Origin: an uncultured Pelagibacteraceae bacterium
GTDB taxonomy: Bacteria > Pseudomonadota > Alphaproteobacteria > Pelagibacterales > Pelagibacteraceae
DNA: 64,000 bases
Direction of reading: 5' to 3'
Assembly (NCBI GenBank): GCA_902524115.1
Contig: CABZCA010000002.1
Location: 62,001 to 126,000, forward strand
Shown here: positions 23,897-31,872 of the stretch, piece after piece
Layout: each line of letters opens with the position of its first letter
Numbering within the stretch: the first letter of the stretch is position 1
Notes under the pieces: generated by a model
Seen by the model: only the letters and a program-made list of their open reading frames with translations
Told to the model about the DNA's origin: nothing
Databases searched by the model: none
Made by a program: the position numbers and the translations under genes

Positions 23897-24367
23897 CTAT
23901 TTAGCTTCTTCCTTCGGAGCTTCTGTTTTAGCGTCCTCTTTTGGAGCTTCTGTTTTAGCTTCTTCTTTTGGTGCCTCTGCTTTTGGATCTTCTTTTTTAG
24001 CTTCTTCCTTTGGGGCTTCTGTTTTAGGAGCATCTGCTTTAGCTTCGCCACCCTCATCAGTTTTCTTTCTATCTTTTTTTGGAATTGCTTTTTGAGGATT
24101 ATTACCTTTTGCTGGCATAGGCATTATCTCATTTTCTCCTAATAATCTTGCAACTCTATTTGTTGGTTGTGCCCCTTGACCCAGCCAATACTTAACTCTC
24201 TCAACATCTAATCCCATTCTTTCTTTTTTTTCTTTTGGAATTAGAGGATTAAAAAAACCTAGTTTTTCTATAAACCTTCCATCTCTTGGAAATCTGCTAT
24301 CAGCAACCACTATCTTATATACTGGTCTCTTCTTAGTTCCTCCCATTGATAAACGCATCTTTAACAT
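23897..24367 (-). CDS. rpsP: 30S ribosomal protein S16 with repetitive C-terminal tail
   Basis: S16 is a small-subunit assembly protein. Residues 1 to about 80 are canonical ([22 protein letters not shown] split by the start choice, [29 protein letters not shown]). The remaining roughly 70 residues are an Ala/Glu/Lys/Pro tail built from units like EAKTEAPKE, taking the protein to 156 residues where S16 is usually 80-90. AGGAG lies five to six bases before the ATG at 24367, supporting that start over the in-frame ATG nine bases later. It follows ffh by 12 bases. A similar tail occurs in rplS. Confidence 0.95.
   Translation of the reverse strand: MLKMRLSMGGTKKRPVYKIVVADSRFPRDGRFIEKLGFFNPLIPKEKKERMGLDVERVKYWLGQGAQPTNRVARLLGENEIMPMPAKGNNPQKAIPKKDRKKTDEGGEAKADAPKTEAPKEEAKKEDPKAEAPKEEAKTEAPKEDAKTEAPKEEAK
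23904..24026 (-). repeat. 27-bp coding repeat with a 15-bp partial unit, in the S16 tail
   Basis: Units begin at 23904, 23931, 23958 and 24000, with a 15-base partial unit at 23985-23999. On the plus strand each unit resembles gcttcttcctttggagcttc followed by tgtttta. It encodes nine residues such as EAKTEAPKE. The period and sequence resemble the repeat at 22661-22768 in rplS, about 1.1 kb away on the other side of trmD. Confidence 0.92.
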
Positions 24368-24379
24368 TTGTTCTCCTAT

Positions 24380-25738
24380 TTATTTTAATTGATTAAAAAG
24401 TTCTGGTGGTATGCCTTTATCCATCATCCCTTTTGTATTTCCTTTAGACATTTTTTTCATCATTTCTGACATCATCTTAAATTGCTTAAGCAATTTATTG
24501 ATAGTGGCTACGTCTGTTCCTGAGCCATTAGCAATTCTTTTTTTTCTAGAACCATCTATAATCTTAGGGTTTTCACGCTCTTTTTTAGTCATAGATAATA
24601 TTACCGCCTCGTTTTGAGTAATTATTTTTTCATCCACTCCAGCTTGATCCATTTGAGATTTAACTTTTGAAACACCAGGCAAAAAAGACATTATACCTTC
24701 AATACCACCCATTTTTTTCATTTGTCTTAGCTGAGTAAGATAATCCTCTAACGAGAACTGACCTTTTTTTAATTTTTCCTCTGTTTTTTTTAATTTTTCT
24801 TCATCTAGATCTTCGGCAGCCTTTTCAACAAGAGAAACAATATCTCCCATACCCAAAATTCGATTAGCAATTCTATCTGGATGAAAGACTTCAAAATTTT
24901 CTATTTTTTCACCTACCCCTAAAAATTTTATTGGAACATCTGCAACATATTTCATACTTAATGCTGCTCCACCTCTACCATCACCATCTGATCTTGTAAG
25001 AATAATACCAGTAAGATTAACTGTACTTTTAAATTCTTTTGCAACATTGGCAGCAACTTGTCCTGTCAGAGAATCTGCAACTAGAATTGTTTCTGATGGA
25101 TTGATAATACTTTCAATTTGTTTAATTTCACTCATCATCTGTAAATCTATTTGAGTTCTTCCAGCTGTATCAAAGAGAATTACCTCAGAGCCATTAAGAT
25201 TTGCAGCACTGATAGCTCTCCTACAAATATCAGCAGGTAATTGATCTTTTATGATTGGGAGTGTAATTATATTATTTTGTTCACCTAAAAGCCTCAATTG
25301 CTCTTGTGCAGCAGGTCTATAGACATCAAGACTAGCCATCATTACTTTTTTCTTTTTATTAATCTCTAAAAATCTCGCAAGTTTTGCACTTGTAGTTGTT
25401 TTTCCAGATCCTTGAAGCCCTACTAGCATCATAGGGACTGGTGGTACTGCGTTTAATTCTATTTCAGAATTTTTATCTCCTAAAAAAGAAATTAATTCAT
25501 CATTTACAACTTTAACCACCATCTGTCCTGGTGATGTCGATCTTACAATTTCTTGTCCTAAAGCTTTTGGTTTTACCCTACTTATAAATTCTTTTACTAC
25601 TTCTAAAGAAACATCTGCCTCTAACAGAGCAAGTCTAATCTCTCTTAAACCCTCGTCGACTTGCTTTTCATCAAGAGAAGGCGCCTTTTTTAAAGAAGAA
25701 AATATTTCTTCAAATTTATTTGTTAAATTTTCAAACAT
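24380..25738 (-). CDS. ffh: signal recognition particle GTPase Ffh
   Basis: The SRP protein binds signal sequences on nascent chains and, with 4.5S RNA and FtsY, targets them to the membrane. From the ATG at 25738 it has 452 residues: an N domain, then the G domain with P-loop GLQGSGKTTTSAKLA, DVYRPAAQEQL, DTAGRTQID and TRSDGDGRGGAA, and a Met-rich M domain ending MSEMMKKMSKGNTKGMMDKG. An upstream in-frame ATG at 25762 would add MRYLLDVI, but MFENLTNKFEEIF is the family start and those eight codons fall inside the leader RNA. A GGA nine bases upstream is the likely ribosome-binding site and lies in a predicted helix of that leader. Confidence 0.96.
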   Translation of the reverse strand: MFENLTNKFEEIFSSLKKAPSLDEKQVDEGLREIRLALLEADVSLEVVKEFISRVKPKALGQEIVRSTSPGQMVVKVVNDELISFLGDKNSEIELNAVPPVPMMLVGLQGSGKTTTSAKLARFLEINKKKKVMMASLDVYRPAAQEQLRLLGEQNNIITLPIIKDQLPADICRRAISAANLNGSEVILFDTAGRTQIDLQMMSEIKQIESIINPSETILVADSLTGQVAANVAKEFKSTVNLTGIILTRSDGDGRGGAALSMKYVADVPIKFLGVGEKIENFEVFHPDRIANRILGMGDIVSLVEKAAEDLDEEKLKKTEEKLKKGQFSLEDYLTQLRQMKKMGGIEGIMSFLPGVSKVKSQMDQAGVDEKIITQNEAVILSMTKKERENPKIIDGSRKKRIANGSGTDVATINKLLKQFKMMSEMMKKMSKGNTKGMMDKGIPPELFNQLK

Positions 25739-25843
25739 AATCACATCCAGCAAGTATCGCACCAGTGGGCGAACTCTCGCTGACTGATGTCGATCTCTTT
25801 GTTACCAAAGACACCGCAAATTGCTGTATTTTGCGGAAACGGC
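25739..25843 (-). ncRNA. structured 5' leader RNA of ffh (candidate cis-regulator)
   Basis: The roughly 105 bases before ffh are conspicuously richer in G and C than the surroundings and fold on the minus strand into clear helices. The first is a hairpin CCGCAAA/TTTGCGG. The second is TCTTTG-GTAA-CAAAGA with a GNRA-type loop. The third is a longer arm pairing CAGCGAG with CTTGCTG (one G-U), capped by TCGC/GCGA, and extended by CATC/GATG. The last strand (CTGGATG) includes the likely GGA ribosome-binding site of ffh. It lacks the conserved 4.5S SRP RNA core, so it is not ffs. I recall that a computed 'ffh' motif has been described in alphaproteobacteria and metagenomes but cannot confirm identity here. 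Confidence 0.7.
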
Positions 25844-25848
25844 GATAA

Positions 25849-25874
25849 ATTATAATAGAGGTTCAAAAAGTCAA
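25849..25874 (-). promoter_or_regulatory. promoter for the ffh leader and downstream operon
   Basis: On the minus strand TTGACT (25874-25869) is followed after 14 bases by a perfect TATAAT (25854-25849). The spacing is shorter than the usual 16-18, which weakens the -35 assignment, but the -10 is ideal. The expected start near 25842 coincides with the first base of the structured leader. No other strong promoter is evident in the next 25 kb of minus-strand genes. Confidence 0.55.
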
Positions 25875-25898
25875 TAAATAAGTTAAATACTGATCTAT

Positions 25899-26723
25899 AT
25901 GGAATTTAAAGCATTTAAAATGGATGGTCTTGGCAATGATTTTGTAATTATTGACCAAAGACAAAAAAATATAGATTTAAGCAAAGATCAAATTGTTAAG
26001 ATTTGTGATAGAGATTTTATTGGCTGTGACCAACTAATTTATATTAACAATAGTGATGATGCCGATGCTGAACTAGTGTTTTATAATTCTGATGGCTCTG
26101 GATCAGATGCATGTGGAAATGGCACAAGATGTGTTGCCTACTTGCTATCAAAAGAAAAAAATATAAAAAATATAAACCTACAAGTAGGATCAAAAAAGTT
26201 AAATTCAAATCTACTTGACGATGGTCAAGTTGAAACAATAATTGGCGTACCAAAAACTAATTGGAAAGAAATTCCTTTATCTGAAAATCTAGATACTCGA
26301 AATTTAGCTATAAGTATAAGAGATAAAAACAATCAAGAAATATCTGGTGGTATTGCTATTAATGTAGGTAATCCTCATGCTATTTTTTTTGTTAATAAAA
26401 TAGAAAATTTTAATATAGAAAAAATTGGACCAGAGATAGAAAATCATAAATTATTTCCAGAAAAATGCAATTTAACACTCGCACAAAAAATAAATAAAAA
26501 TCATTATAAAGTTAAAGTTTGGGAAAGAGGTGCTGGCTTAACAAAAGCATGTGGAACTGCTGCGTGTGCAACTGCTGTAGCTGCAAATTTAGAAAATTTA
26601 GAAAATTCTAAAACTGAAATTGAATTTATTTTGGGTAAATTAGTAATTTCTATTGATGAAAATCAACAAATTTATATGAAAGGGCCTGTGTCTAACATCA
26701 AAGAAATAGACATAAATATCTAA
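25899..26723 (+). CDS. dapF: diaminopimelate epimerase
   Basis: Interconverts LL- and meso-diaminopimelate for lysine and peptidoglycan synthesis. In 274 residues the two catalytic cysteines are Cys72 (DACGNGTRCVA) and Cys218 (KACGTAACAT). The start KMDGLGNDFVIID is canonical. No Shine-Dalgarno sequence precedes the ATG, and a weak TTCAAA/TAAATA pair at 25862-25889 would place transcription start very near the ATG, so the message may be almost leaderless (inference). It overlaps ftsY by one base (TAATG). The methylthiotransferase gene often found between dapF and ftsY in alphaproteobacteria is absent. Confidence 0.96.
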   Translation: MEFKAFKMDGLGNDFVIIDQRQKNIDLSKDQIVKICDRDFIGCDQLIYINNSDDADAELVFYNSDGSGSDACGNGTRCVAYLLSKEKNIKNINLQVGSKKLNSNLLDDGQVETIIGVPKTNWKEIPLSENLDTRNLAISIRDKNNQEISGGIAINVGNPHAIFFVNKIENFNIEKIGPEIENHKLFPEKCNLTLAQKINKNHYKVKVWERGAGLTKACGTAACATAVAANLENLENSKTEIEFILGKLVISIDENQQIYMKGPVSNIKEIDINI

Positions 26724-27640
26724 TGGGTATTTTTGAAAAGTTTAAATTAGGCTTTAAAAAAAGTGCTGACAGTATTTCTTTAGGACTTAGAGAAATAATT
26801 GTAAAAAAAGAAATTGATGATGAAACATTAAATAAGATTGAAGAATTTTTGATCAGTTCTGATGTTGGTATTGATGCTTCAGCGGAAATAAAAAGAATTA
26901 TATCTCAAAAAAAAATAGATCCAAAAAAAAATGCTTTTGAAGAGATAAACTTAATTTTAAAAGAATATATCCTGGAAATGATGAAACCTTTAGAAAGGAA
27001 AGATTTTTTTGAAAAAAAAGAAAATTTAAACGTAACATTGGTATCTGGTGTAAATGGAGTAGGTAAAACTACAACTATAGGAAAAATTGGTAAAATATTT
27101 AAAGATAACGGTTCAGAAGTAATATTTTCTGCTTGTGATACCTTTAGGGCAGCAGCTATTGATCAGCTCGAGTCTTGGTCTGATAAAGTTGGCGCAACAA
27201 TTATTAAATCAAATCCAGGATCTGACCCAGCTTCTGTTGCGTATAAGGCGATAGAACACGCAAAAAACAATAATATTAGTCAGGTACTTATTGATACAGC
27301 TGGCAGATTACAAAATAAGAAAAATTTGATGGATGAATTTAAAAAAATTGCAAATGTCATAAAAAAGACTGATGAAAGTGCGCCACAGGATGTAATCTTA
27401 GTCTTAGATGCAACATCAGGGCAGAATATAATAAATCAATTAGAAGAATTTAATAAAATTATTAAAATCACAGGTCTAATTATGACCAAACTCGATGGAA
27501 CAGCTAAAGGTGGAGTATTAATTGCTATCTCAAAAAAATATAAAGTGCCAATTGTTGGATTAGGTCTTGGTGAGAAAATAGATGATTTACAAATATTTAA
27601 TGCAGAGCAGTTTGCAGATGCTTTTACTCAATTTAATTGA
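26723..27640 (+). CDS. ftsY: signal recognition particle receptor FtsY
   Basis: The SRP receptor GTPase docks Ffh-ribosome complexes at the membrane. The 305 residues contain the N domain (residues about 1-95) and the G domain: P-loop GVNGVGKTTT at 109-118, DTFRAAAIDQL, DTAGRLQNKKNLMDE and TKLDGTAKGG. The long acidic A domain of enterobacterial FtsY is absent, leaving the minimal NG form with a short amphipathic start (MGIFEKFKLGFKKSADS) for membrane contact. It converges on, and overlaps by eight bases, the gene at 27633. Ffh lies just across dapF on the other strand. Confidence 0.96.
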   Translation: MGIFEKFKLGFKKSADSISLGLREIIVKKEIDDETLNKIEEFLISSDVGIDASAEIKRIISQKKIDPKKNAFEEINLILKEYILEMMKPLERKDFFEKKENLNVTLVSGVNGVGKTTTIGKIGKIFKDNGSEVIFSACDTFRAAAIDQLESWSDKVGATIIKSNPGSDPASVAYKAIEHAKNNNISQVLIDTAGRLQNKKNLMDEFKKIANVIKKTDESAPQDVILVLDATSGQNIINQLEEFNKIIKITGLIMTKLDGTAKGGVLIAISKKYKVPIVGLGLGEKIDDLQIFNAEQFADAFTQFN

Positions 27641-28193
27641 TTAAATTTTTAGAAACCAAAGGTTTTTGAAGTTTACATTCAAAATTATTATCATGAGATT
27701 TATAACCACATATTTTCGCATAAGATGAAATTATGAAATTAAGTTTACCTGAATTTTCAAAATTATTTAATTCATTATTTTTTATATTATACTGTAAATT
27801 TTGATTGAAACTTTTTTTAGCACTTACTAAAACTAGAGTATTATTGTCATTTAAAAGATAATATGCAAAATCTTCCGGAAATAATGGATAAGAATAATTT
27901 TTAAATAATTTTTTTATTTTTTTTGGAAACCATTCGTATGTTATTAAAGGATAGTCTGTATTCGATAAATGGTCATATAAGTATAAATCTTGTGGGTAAT
28001 CATTTAAATAATTTGAATTTTCTCCCTTTGCAATAATTGCCTTTCCTCTTGTTTTAAAATATAAAGTAAAACCATTGTCATAAGATTTCATTTTACCTAC
28101 ATGAAAATATTTATTATTATTTGTGTGATTAATTTCACCAATAGCAAACTGTGGAGTAATTATAAGCAAAAATATGATAATTTTTTTAATCAT
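27633..28193 (-). CDS. secreted protein of unknown function
   Basis: I do not recognise this 186-residue protein. It starts with a clear signal peptide (MIKKIIIFLLIITPQFAIG, cleavage likely after about residue 19), so it is probably periplasmic. The mature part is rich in Asn, Tyr and Lys, with repeated Y/F-N-N segments and two cysteines about 11 residues apart near the C-terminus (ICGYKSHDNNFEC), which could form a disulfide. No enzyme motif is visible. It is followed upstream at 28245 by a hydrolase gene on the same strand with a 51-base gap. Its end overlaps ftsY by eight bases in a convergent arrangement. Confidence 0.8.
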   Translation of the reverse strand: MIKKIIIFLLIITPQFAIGEINHTNNNKYFHVGKMKSYDNGFTLYFKTRGKAIIAKGENSNYLNDYPQDLYLYDHLSNTDYPLITYEWFPKKIKKLFKNYSYPLFPEDFAYYLLNDNNTLVLVSAKKSFNQNLQYNIKNNELNNFENSGKLNFIISSYAKICGYKSHDNNFECKLQKPLVSKNLIN

Positions 28194-28244
28194 AAATGAA
28201 ATTTTAAATAAAAAAAATTGATTATAGTTTGTTAAAATTGTGTC

Positions 28245-29057
28245 TTAATTTAAATTACTTATAAATAATCTAATTGATCTAACTAAATTTTCATTAAAAT
28301 CCATCATGTGATCATCATTCTCTATAAAATAACTATATTTTTGACTTTTATATTCTGAGTATATTTGTTTTCCCATATAGAAGGGTACGATCTTATCTTT
28401 TTTACCATGCATAACTAATAATGGTGAATCATTCAAATTTAACTTATCAATTGAGTTAAATTTATCTTTTAATAAAATACTTACAGGAAGATATGGATAA
28501 TATTTTTTGGCTAAGGTTTCCATTGAGGTAAACGGAGACTCTAGGATAACTCCTGAAAATGAATTATCTTTTGCAAGATTAATGGCTATGGCAGTTCCAA
28601 GAGATTCTCCATATAAAATGATATTTGTATCTTCTATTTCTTCAGAATTTAGCCACTTTTTAGCTGCAAGAGCATCCTCATATAAGCCTAACTCAGATGG
28701 TTTTCCTTTATTACCACTGAAACCCCTGTAAGCAAAAATTAAGTAATTTACATCCATTTTTTCAAATTCATTTAATTTATAAATTCTATTATCAAGTTTG
28801 CCAGCATTCCCATGAAAAAATAAGATTGTTTTAAAGTTTTTATTTTTAAAAAAATACCATCCAACAAGATCATTTTTTGAATTTACTGATATTTTTTGAA
28901 TTTTATGAGTTAATGAACCCTCATCTAAATAGTTATTTTCACCTGGATGGTAAAGAAGGTTTCTTTGGTAAAAGTAAATAAACAAGCAAATAATAATATA
29001 AATTAAAGGTATAAAATAAAGTAGTTTTGATAATGTCATTTTAAAACTAATTTTCAT
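28245..29057 (-). CDS. membrane-anchored alpha/beta hydrolase (BEM46/ABHD13-like)
   Basis: A serine hydrolase of the alpha/beta fold with an N-terminal membrane helix (residues about 8-30, LLYFIPLIYIIICLFIYFY). The 270 residues show the oxyanion block LFFHGNAGK, the AYRGFSGNKGKPSE segment of this family, the nucleophile elbow YGESLG, the acid in HGKKDKIVP and the histidine in ENDDHMMDF, so the triad is complete. The BEM46 family's natural substrates are poorly known; an ester or lipid is likely. Its start overlaps the end of the MFS gene by 11 bases, so the two are co-transcribed. Confidence 0.85.
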   Translation of the reverse strand: MKISFKMTLSKLLYFIPLIYIIICLFIYFYQRNLLYHPGENNYLDEGSLTHKIQKISVNSKNDLVGWYFFKNKNFKTILFFHGNAGKLDNRIYKLNEFEKMDVNYLIFAYRGFSGNKGKPSELGLYEDALAAKKWLNSEEIEDTNIILYGESLGTAIAINLAKDNSFSGVILESPFTSMETLAKKYYPYLPVSILLKDKFNSIDKLNLNDSPLLVMHGKKDKIVPFYMGKQIYSEYKSQKYSYFIENDDHMMDFNENLVRSIRLFISNLN

Positions 29058-30258
29058 TTTTATTATAATAAATAAAAAATAAATAACTTAGCACACATAG
29101 TATTAAAAAAACAGAAAATGAAATTCTATAACTTGTCAAAATATCAAAATTTTTTGAAATACATAAATCTATTATTAATCCAATCCCCCATTGCATAAAA
29201 AAAGTTCCGGAAAAGAGAAAAACATTAAGAGATGTTAAAGATTTGCCTGCAAGTGCTTTTGGGAAATTAAGTGCCACAGCAGGTTGAGTTAATGAGATAA
29301 CTATAGAAGTCAAAATATAAAGTGCAAATAAAGATGAACCTGCGTTCTTACCAAAATATATTATTAAAAAGAAAACTAAATAACTAACAGGTAATCCAAT
29401 TTTAATAAGTTTAATGCTACTTATTCCATGATCTGTAATTTTAGGCAAAATATATCCCCAGATAAAATAAGCTATAAGCATAGTTATATTTATCCAAAAC
29501 AAACCTGTTGCACTTTGAAGTGGTGTATATCCACTTATATTCAACATCCATGGTCCAGCCCATAAAGTTTGAATTGCTTGAATTCCACCATAATTAATAA
29601 AGGCAAGAGGAACTAGACTTATAAAAAATTTATTTTTCCATATTAAGCCTAAACCACCATATTCATTGATTGTCTTTTTTTGCTCTTGATTATCCCAACT
29701 TGGTATAAATAAAAAAATTAATATAATACTTACTAATATAAGAAGAGCTATTAAAATAAAAATCCATCTCCATCCTATATAAGGTAATAAAATTTGAACA
29801 GGTAGTGTTGATGAAACAAAGCCTATATTTGCTACCATCAACATCCATGAGTTAGCTCTTTGTTGATATTTTTCTGCAAACCAGACTCTATAACCAGTAA
29901 GTGGCCCCATCATACAAGCACTGACGCCTACACCAATAAAAATTCTTGAAATAAGTAAGCCTGGGAAACTTTTTGCAAATGCAAATGACAGTGTGCCTAT
30001 AAGAGCGATAATCAAAAAGAAACCTATAATTTTTTTTGGTCCATACTTATCAAGCAAAAAACCAATCGGTATTTGCATGATTGAGAAGCCAATGAAGTAT
30101 CCACCAGCAAGTAATCCGAGGTTCCCAGCAGTTAAATCAAACTCATATGTAAGAACAGGCGTTAGTGTTGCTGTTATGGATCTTACTAAATTAGATATAA
30201 AAAACCCAAAAGCGAAAACGCAAAATATGATAATACTTTTATTTACTTTATTTATCAT
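29047..30258 (-). CDS. major facilitator superfamily permease
   Basis: A 403-residue permease with about 12 membrane helices. The cytoplasmic loop after helix 2 carries GFLLDKYGPKKI, the MFS A motif in the form GxLxDKYGxKK, and ARSIF-like basic residues follow at helix 4 (SRIFIGVGVSACMMGP). Substrate cannot be told from sequence; the family includes nitrate, sugar-phosphate and organic-acid carriers. It is divergent from the gamma-glutamyltransferase-like gene with only 27 bases between the starts, so promoters must overlap coding sequence, and joint regulation is possible. It shares a transcript with the alpha/beta hydrolase downstream. Confidence 0.88.
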   Translation of the reverse strand: MINKVNKSIIIFCVFAFGFFISNLVRSITATLTPVLTYEFDLTAGNLGLLAGGYFIGFSIMQIPIGFLLDKYGPKKIIGFFLIIALIGTLSFAFAKSFPGLLISRIFIGVGVSACMMGPLTGYRVWFAEKYQQRANSWMLMVANIGFVSSTLPVQILLPYIGWRWIFILIALLILVSIILIFLFIPSWDNQEQKKTINEYGGLGLIWKNKFFISLVPLAFINYGGIQAIQTLWAGPWMLNISGYTPLQSATGLFWINITMLIAYFIWGYILPKITDHGISSIKLIKIGLPVSYLVFFLIIYFGKNAGSSLFALYILTSIVISLTQPAVALNFPKALAGKSLTSLNVFLFSGTFFMQWGIGLIIDLCISKNFDILTSYRISFSVFLILCVLSYLFFIYYNKNEN

Positions 30259-30285
30259 TTATAAATCCCTGACTAAATCTGTACT

Positions 30286-31869
30286 ATGAATAATCAATCA
30301 ACTAAAGATAAAGATGCGCGCTCGGCAAATGCTATGGCTGCTACTTCTCATCCATTAGCAACTGAAGAGGCCTTAAAAATACTTAAAATGGGAGGAAATG
30401 CAGTAGATGCTTCGATTGCAGCTTCAATTGTTTTATCTGTGGTTGAGCCTAATGCTACTAGTATTGGAGGAGACTGCTTTGCAATAGTTAAAATGAATAA
30501 TAAAGATGCAGTATCTTATAATGGATCTGGTTTAGCACCAGAGAAATTAAGTTATGATTTCTTTAAAGAAAAAAATATAGATAAAATTGGATTAACAAGC
30601 CCTCATTCGGTCACTATTCCAGGTGCAGTTCATACTTGGGAAACTATTCATAAAGAATTTGGTAAATTAGATTTTAAACAATTATTTTCAGGTGCAATTG
30701 ATATCGCCAAGAATGGTCATAAAATTTCAAAAGTAGTATCAAATGCGTGGCATAATAGTTTAAATAAAATTAATGGTAATGAAAATTCTAAAAAAATCTT
30801 TTTAAAAGATGGTCGAACTTATCAAGAAAATGAATTAATGAAAAATATTCCATTAGGTAAAACATTAGAGGCAATTAGTAAAAAAGGAAGTAAAGAATTT
30901 TATGAAGGAGAAACTGCAAAAGATATAATTGAAAGTTTAAATGAACTAGGGGGTGTACATACTTTTGAGGATTTTTCCAAGCAGAGTACAATAAGATCAG
31001 AAACAATAAAATCTAGTTATAGGGGTGATTTTATTCATCAATGTCCTCCAAATGGACCTGGCGTAACTGTTTTGATTATGATGAAATTATTAGAAAAACT
31101 AAATATTCAAAACTTTAAATTCAACAGTACAGAAAGATTTCATCTTGAAGCAGAAGTTACAAAACAAGCTTATAAAGTTAAAGAAACAAGTTTAGGAGAC
31201 CCAAATTTTGTAGATTTTGATTTAGATGAAATTTTAAGTGATAAGAATATTGAGGGCATTTTTAATAAAATTAATCTCAATTCATGCAGTGATGTTGGAG
31301 ATTTAAATATTCCGGCTCACCCGGAAACAATTTATCTAACAGTTGTAGACAAAGACTTAAATAGTGTATCCATTATTAATTCAGTTTGTTATGTATTTGG
31401 ATCAGGTATCACAACAAACAAAAGTGGAATACTTTTACATAACAGAGGTACGAATTTCAGAGTAGAGCATGGACATCCAAACTGTATTGAGGGCTTAAAA
31501 AGACCATTACACACTATTATTCCAGGTATGGTCATTGACAAAGATAACAACACAACTTTAAGCTATGGAGTTATGGGAGGGCAATATCAGCCAGTAGGAC
31601 AGGTGCATGTTTTAAATAATATGATTGATTACGGCATGGGTCCTCAAGAGGCTTTAAGTTTTCCAAGAGCCTTTCATTTTAACAATATTTATAAGCTTGA
31701 AAAATCTGTTGATAATCAAATTTTTAACGAATTGAAAGAAATCGGTCATAATGTTGAGTATATTGATGGCACTCATGGTGGAGGTCAAGCTATTAAAATA
31801 AATCGTACAAAAGGGGATCTTTTAGGTGGATCTGATCCTAGAAAAGACGGTTACGCAAAAGGGTATTAA
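30286..31869 (+). CDS. gamma-glutamyltransferase family Ntn hydrolase
   Basis: A 527-residue member of the GGT family, which self-cleaves into two chains. The N-terminal part has MAATSHPLATEEALKIL and GGNAVDASIAA, then EPNATSIGGD. The small chain should begin at Thr348 in HPETIYLTVVD, aligned with the catalytic Thr of GGT. FGSGITT and LKRPLHTIIPGM follow as in the family. There is no signal peptide, unlike secreted GGTs, so it probably acts in the cytoplasm. Related cytosolic members hydrolyse other amides. It heads a three-gene operon with a CoA ligase (3-base gap) and a PanE-like reductase, so glutathione is not necessarily the substrate. Confidence 0.88.
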   Translation: MNNQSTKDKDARSANAMAATSHPLATEEALKILKMGGNAVDASIAASIVLSVVEPNATSIGGDCFAIVKMNNKDAVSYNGSGLAPEKLSYDFFKEKNIDKIGLTSPHSVTIPGAVHTWETIHKEFGKLDFKQLFSGAIDIAKNGHKISKVVSNAWHNSLNKINGNENSKKIFLKDGRTYQENELMKNIPLGKTLEAISKKGSKEFYEGETAKDIIESLNELGGVHTFEDFSKQSTIRSETIKSSYRGDFIHQCPPNGPGVTVLIMMKLLEKLNIQNFKFNSTERFHLEAEVTKQAYKVKETSLGDPNFVDFDLDEILSDKNIEGIFNKINLNSCSDVGDLNIPAHPETIYLTVVDKDLNSVSIINSVCYVFGSGITTNKSGILLHNRGTNFRVEHGHPNCIEGLKRPLHTIIPGMVIDKDNNTTLSYGVMGGQYQPVGQVHVLNNMIDYGMGPQEALSFPRAFHFNNIYKLEKSVDNQIFNELKEIGHNVEYIDGTHGGGQAIKINRTKGDLLGGSDPRKDGYAKGY

Positions 31870-31872
31870 GTA

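Noticed and set aside
22661-24026. The 27-bp repeats as a CRISPR-like or mobile repeat
   Set aside because: Units are contiguous without spacers, stay in frame, and encode plausible disordered tails of ribosomal proteins.
25739-25762. An in-frame ATG at 25762 that would add eight residues (MRYLLDVI) to Ffh
   Set aside because: Ffh proteins start at MFENLT, and the added codons fall in the structured leader RNA.
25739-25843. The GC-rich region before ffh as the 4.5S SRP RNA gene
   Set aside because: The conserved SRP core (GGUCAGG...GGAAGCAGCC-like asymmetrical loop) is not found on either strand.
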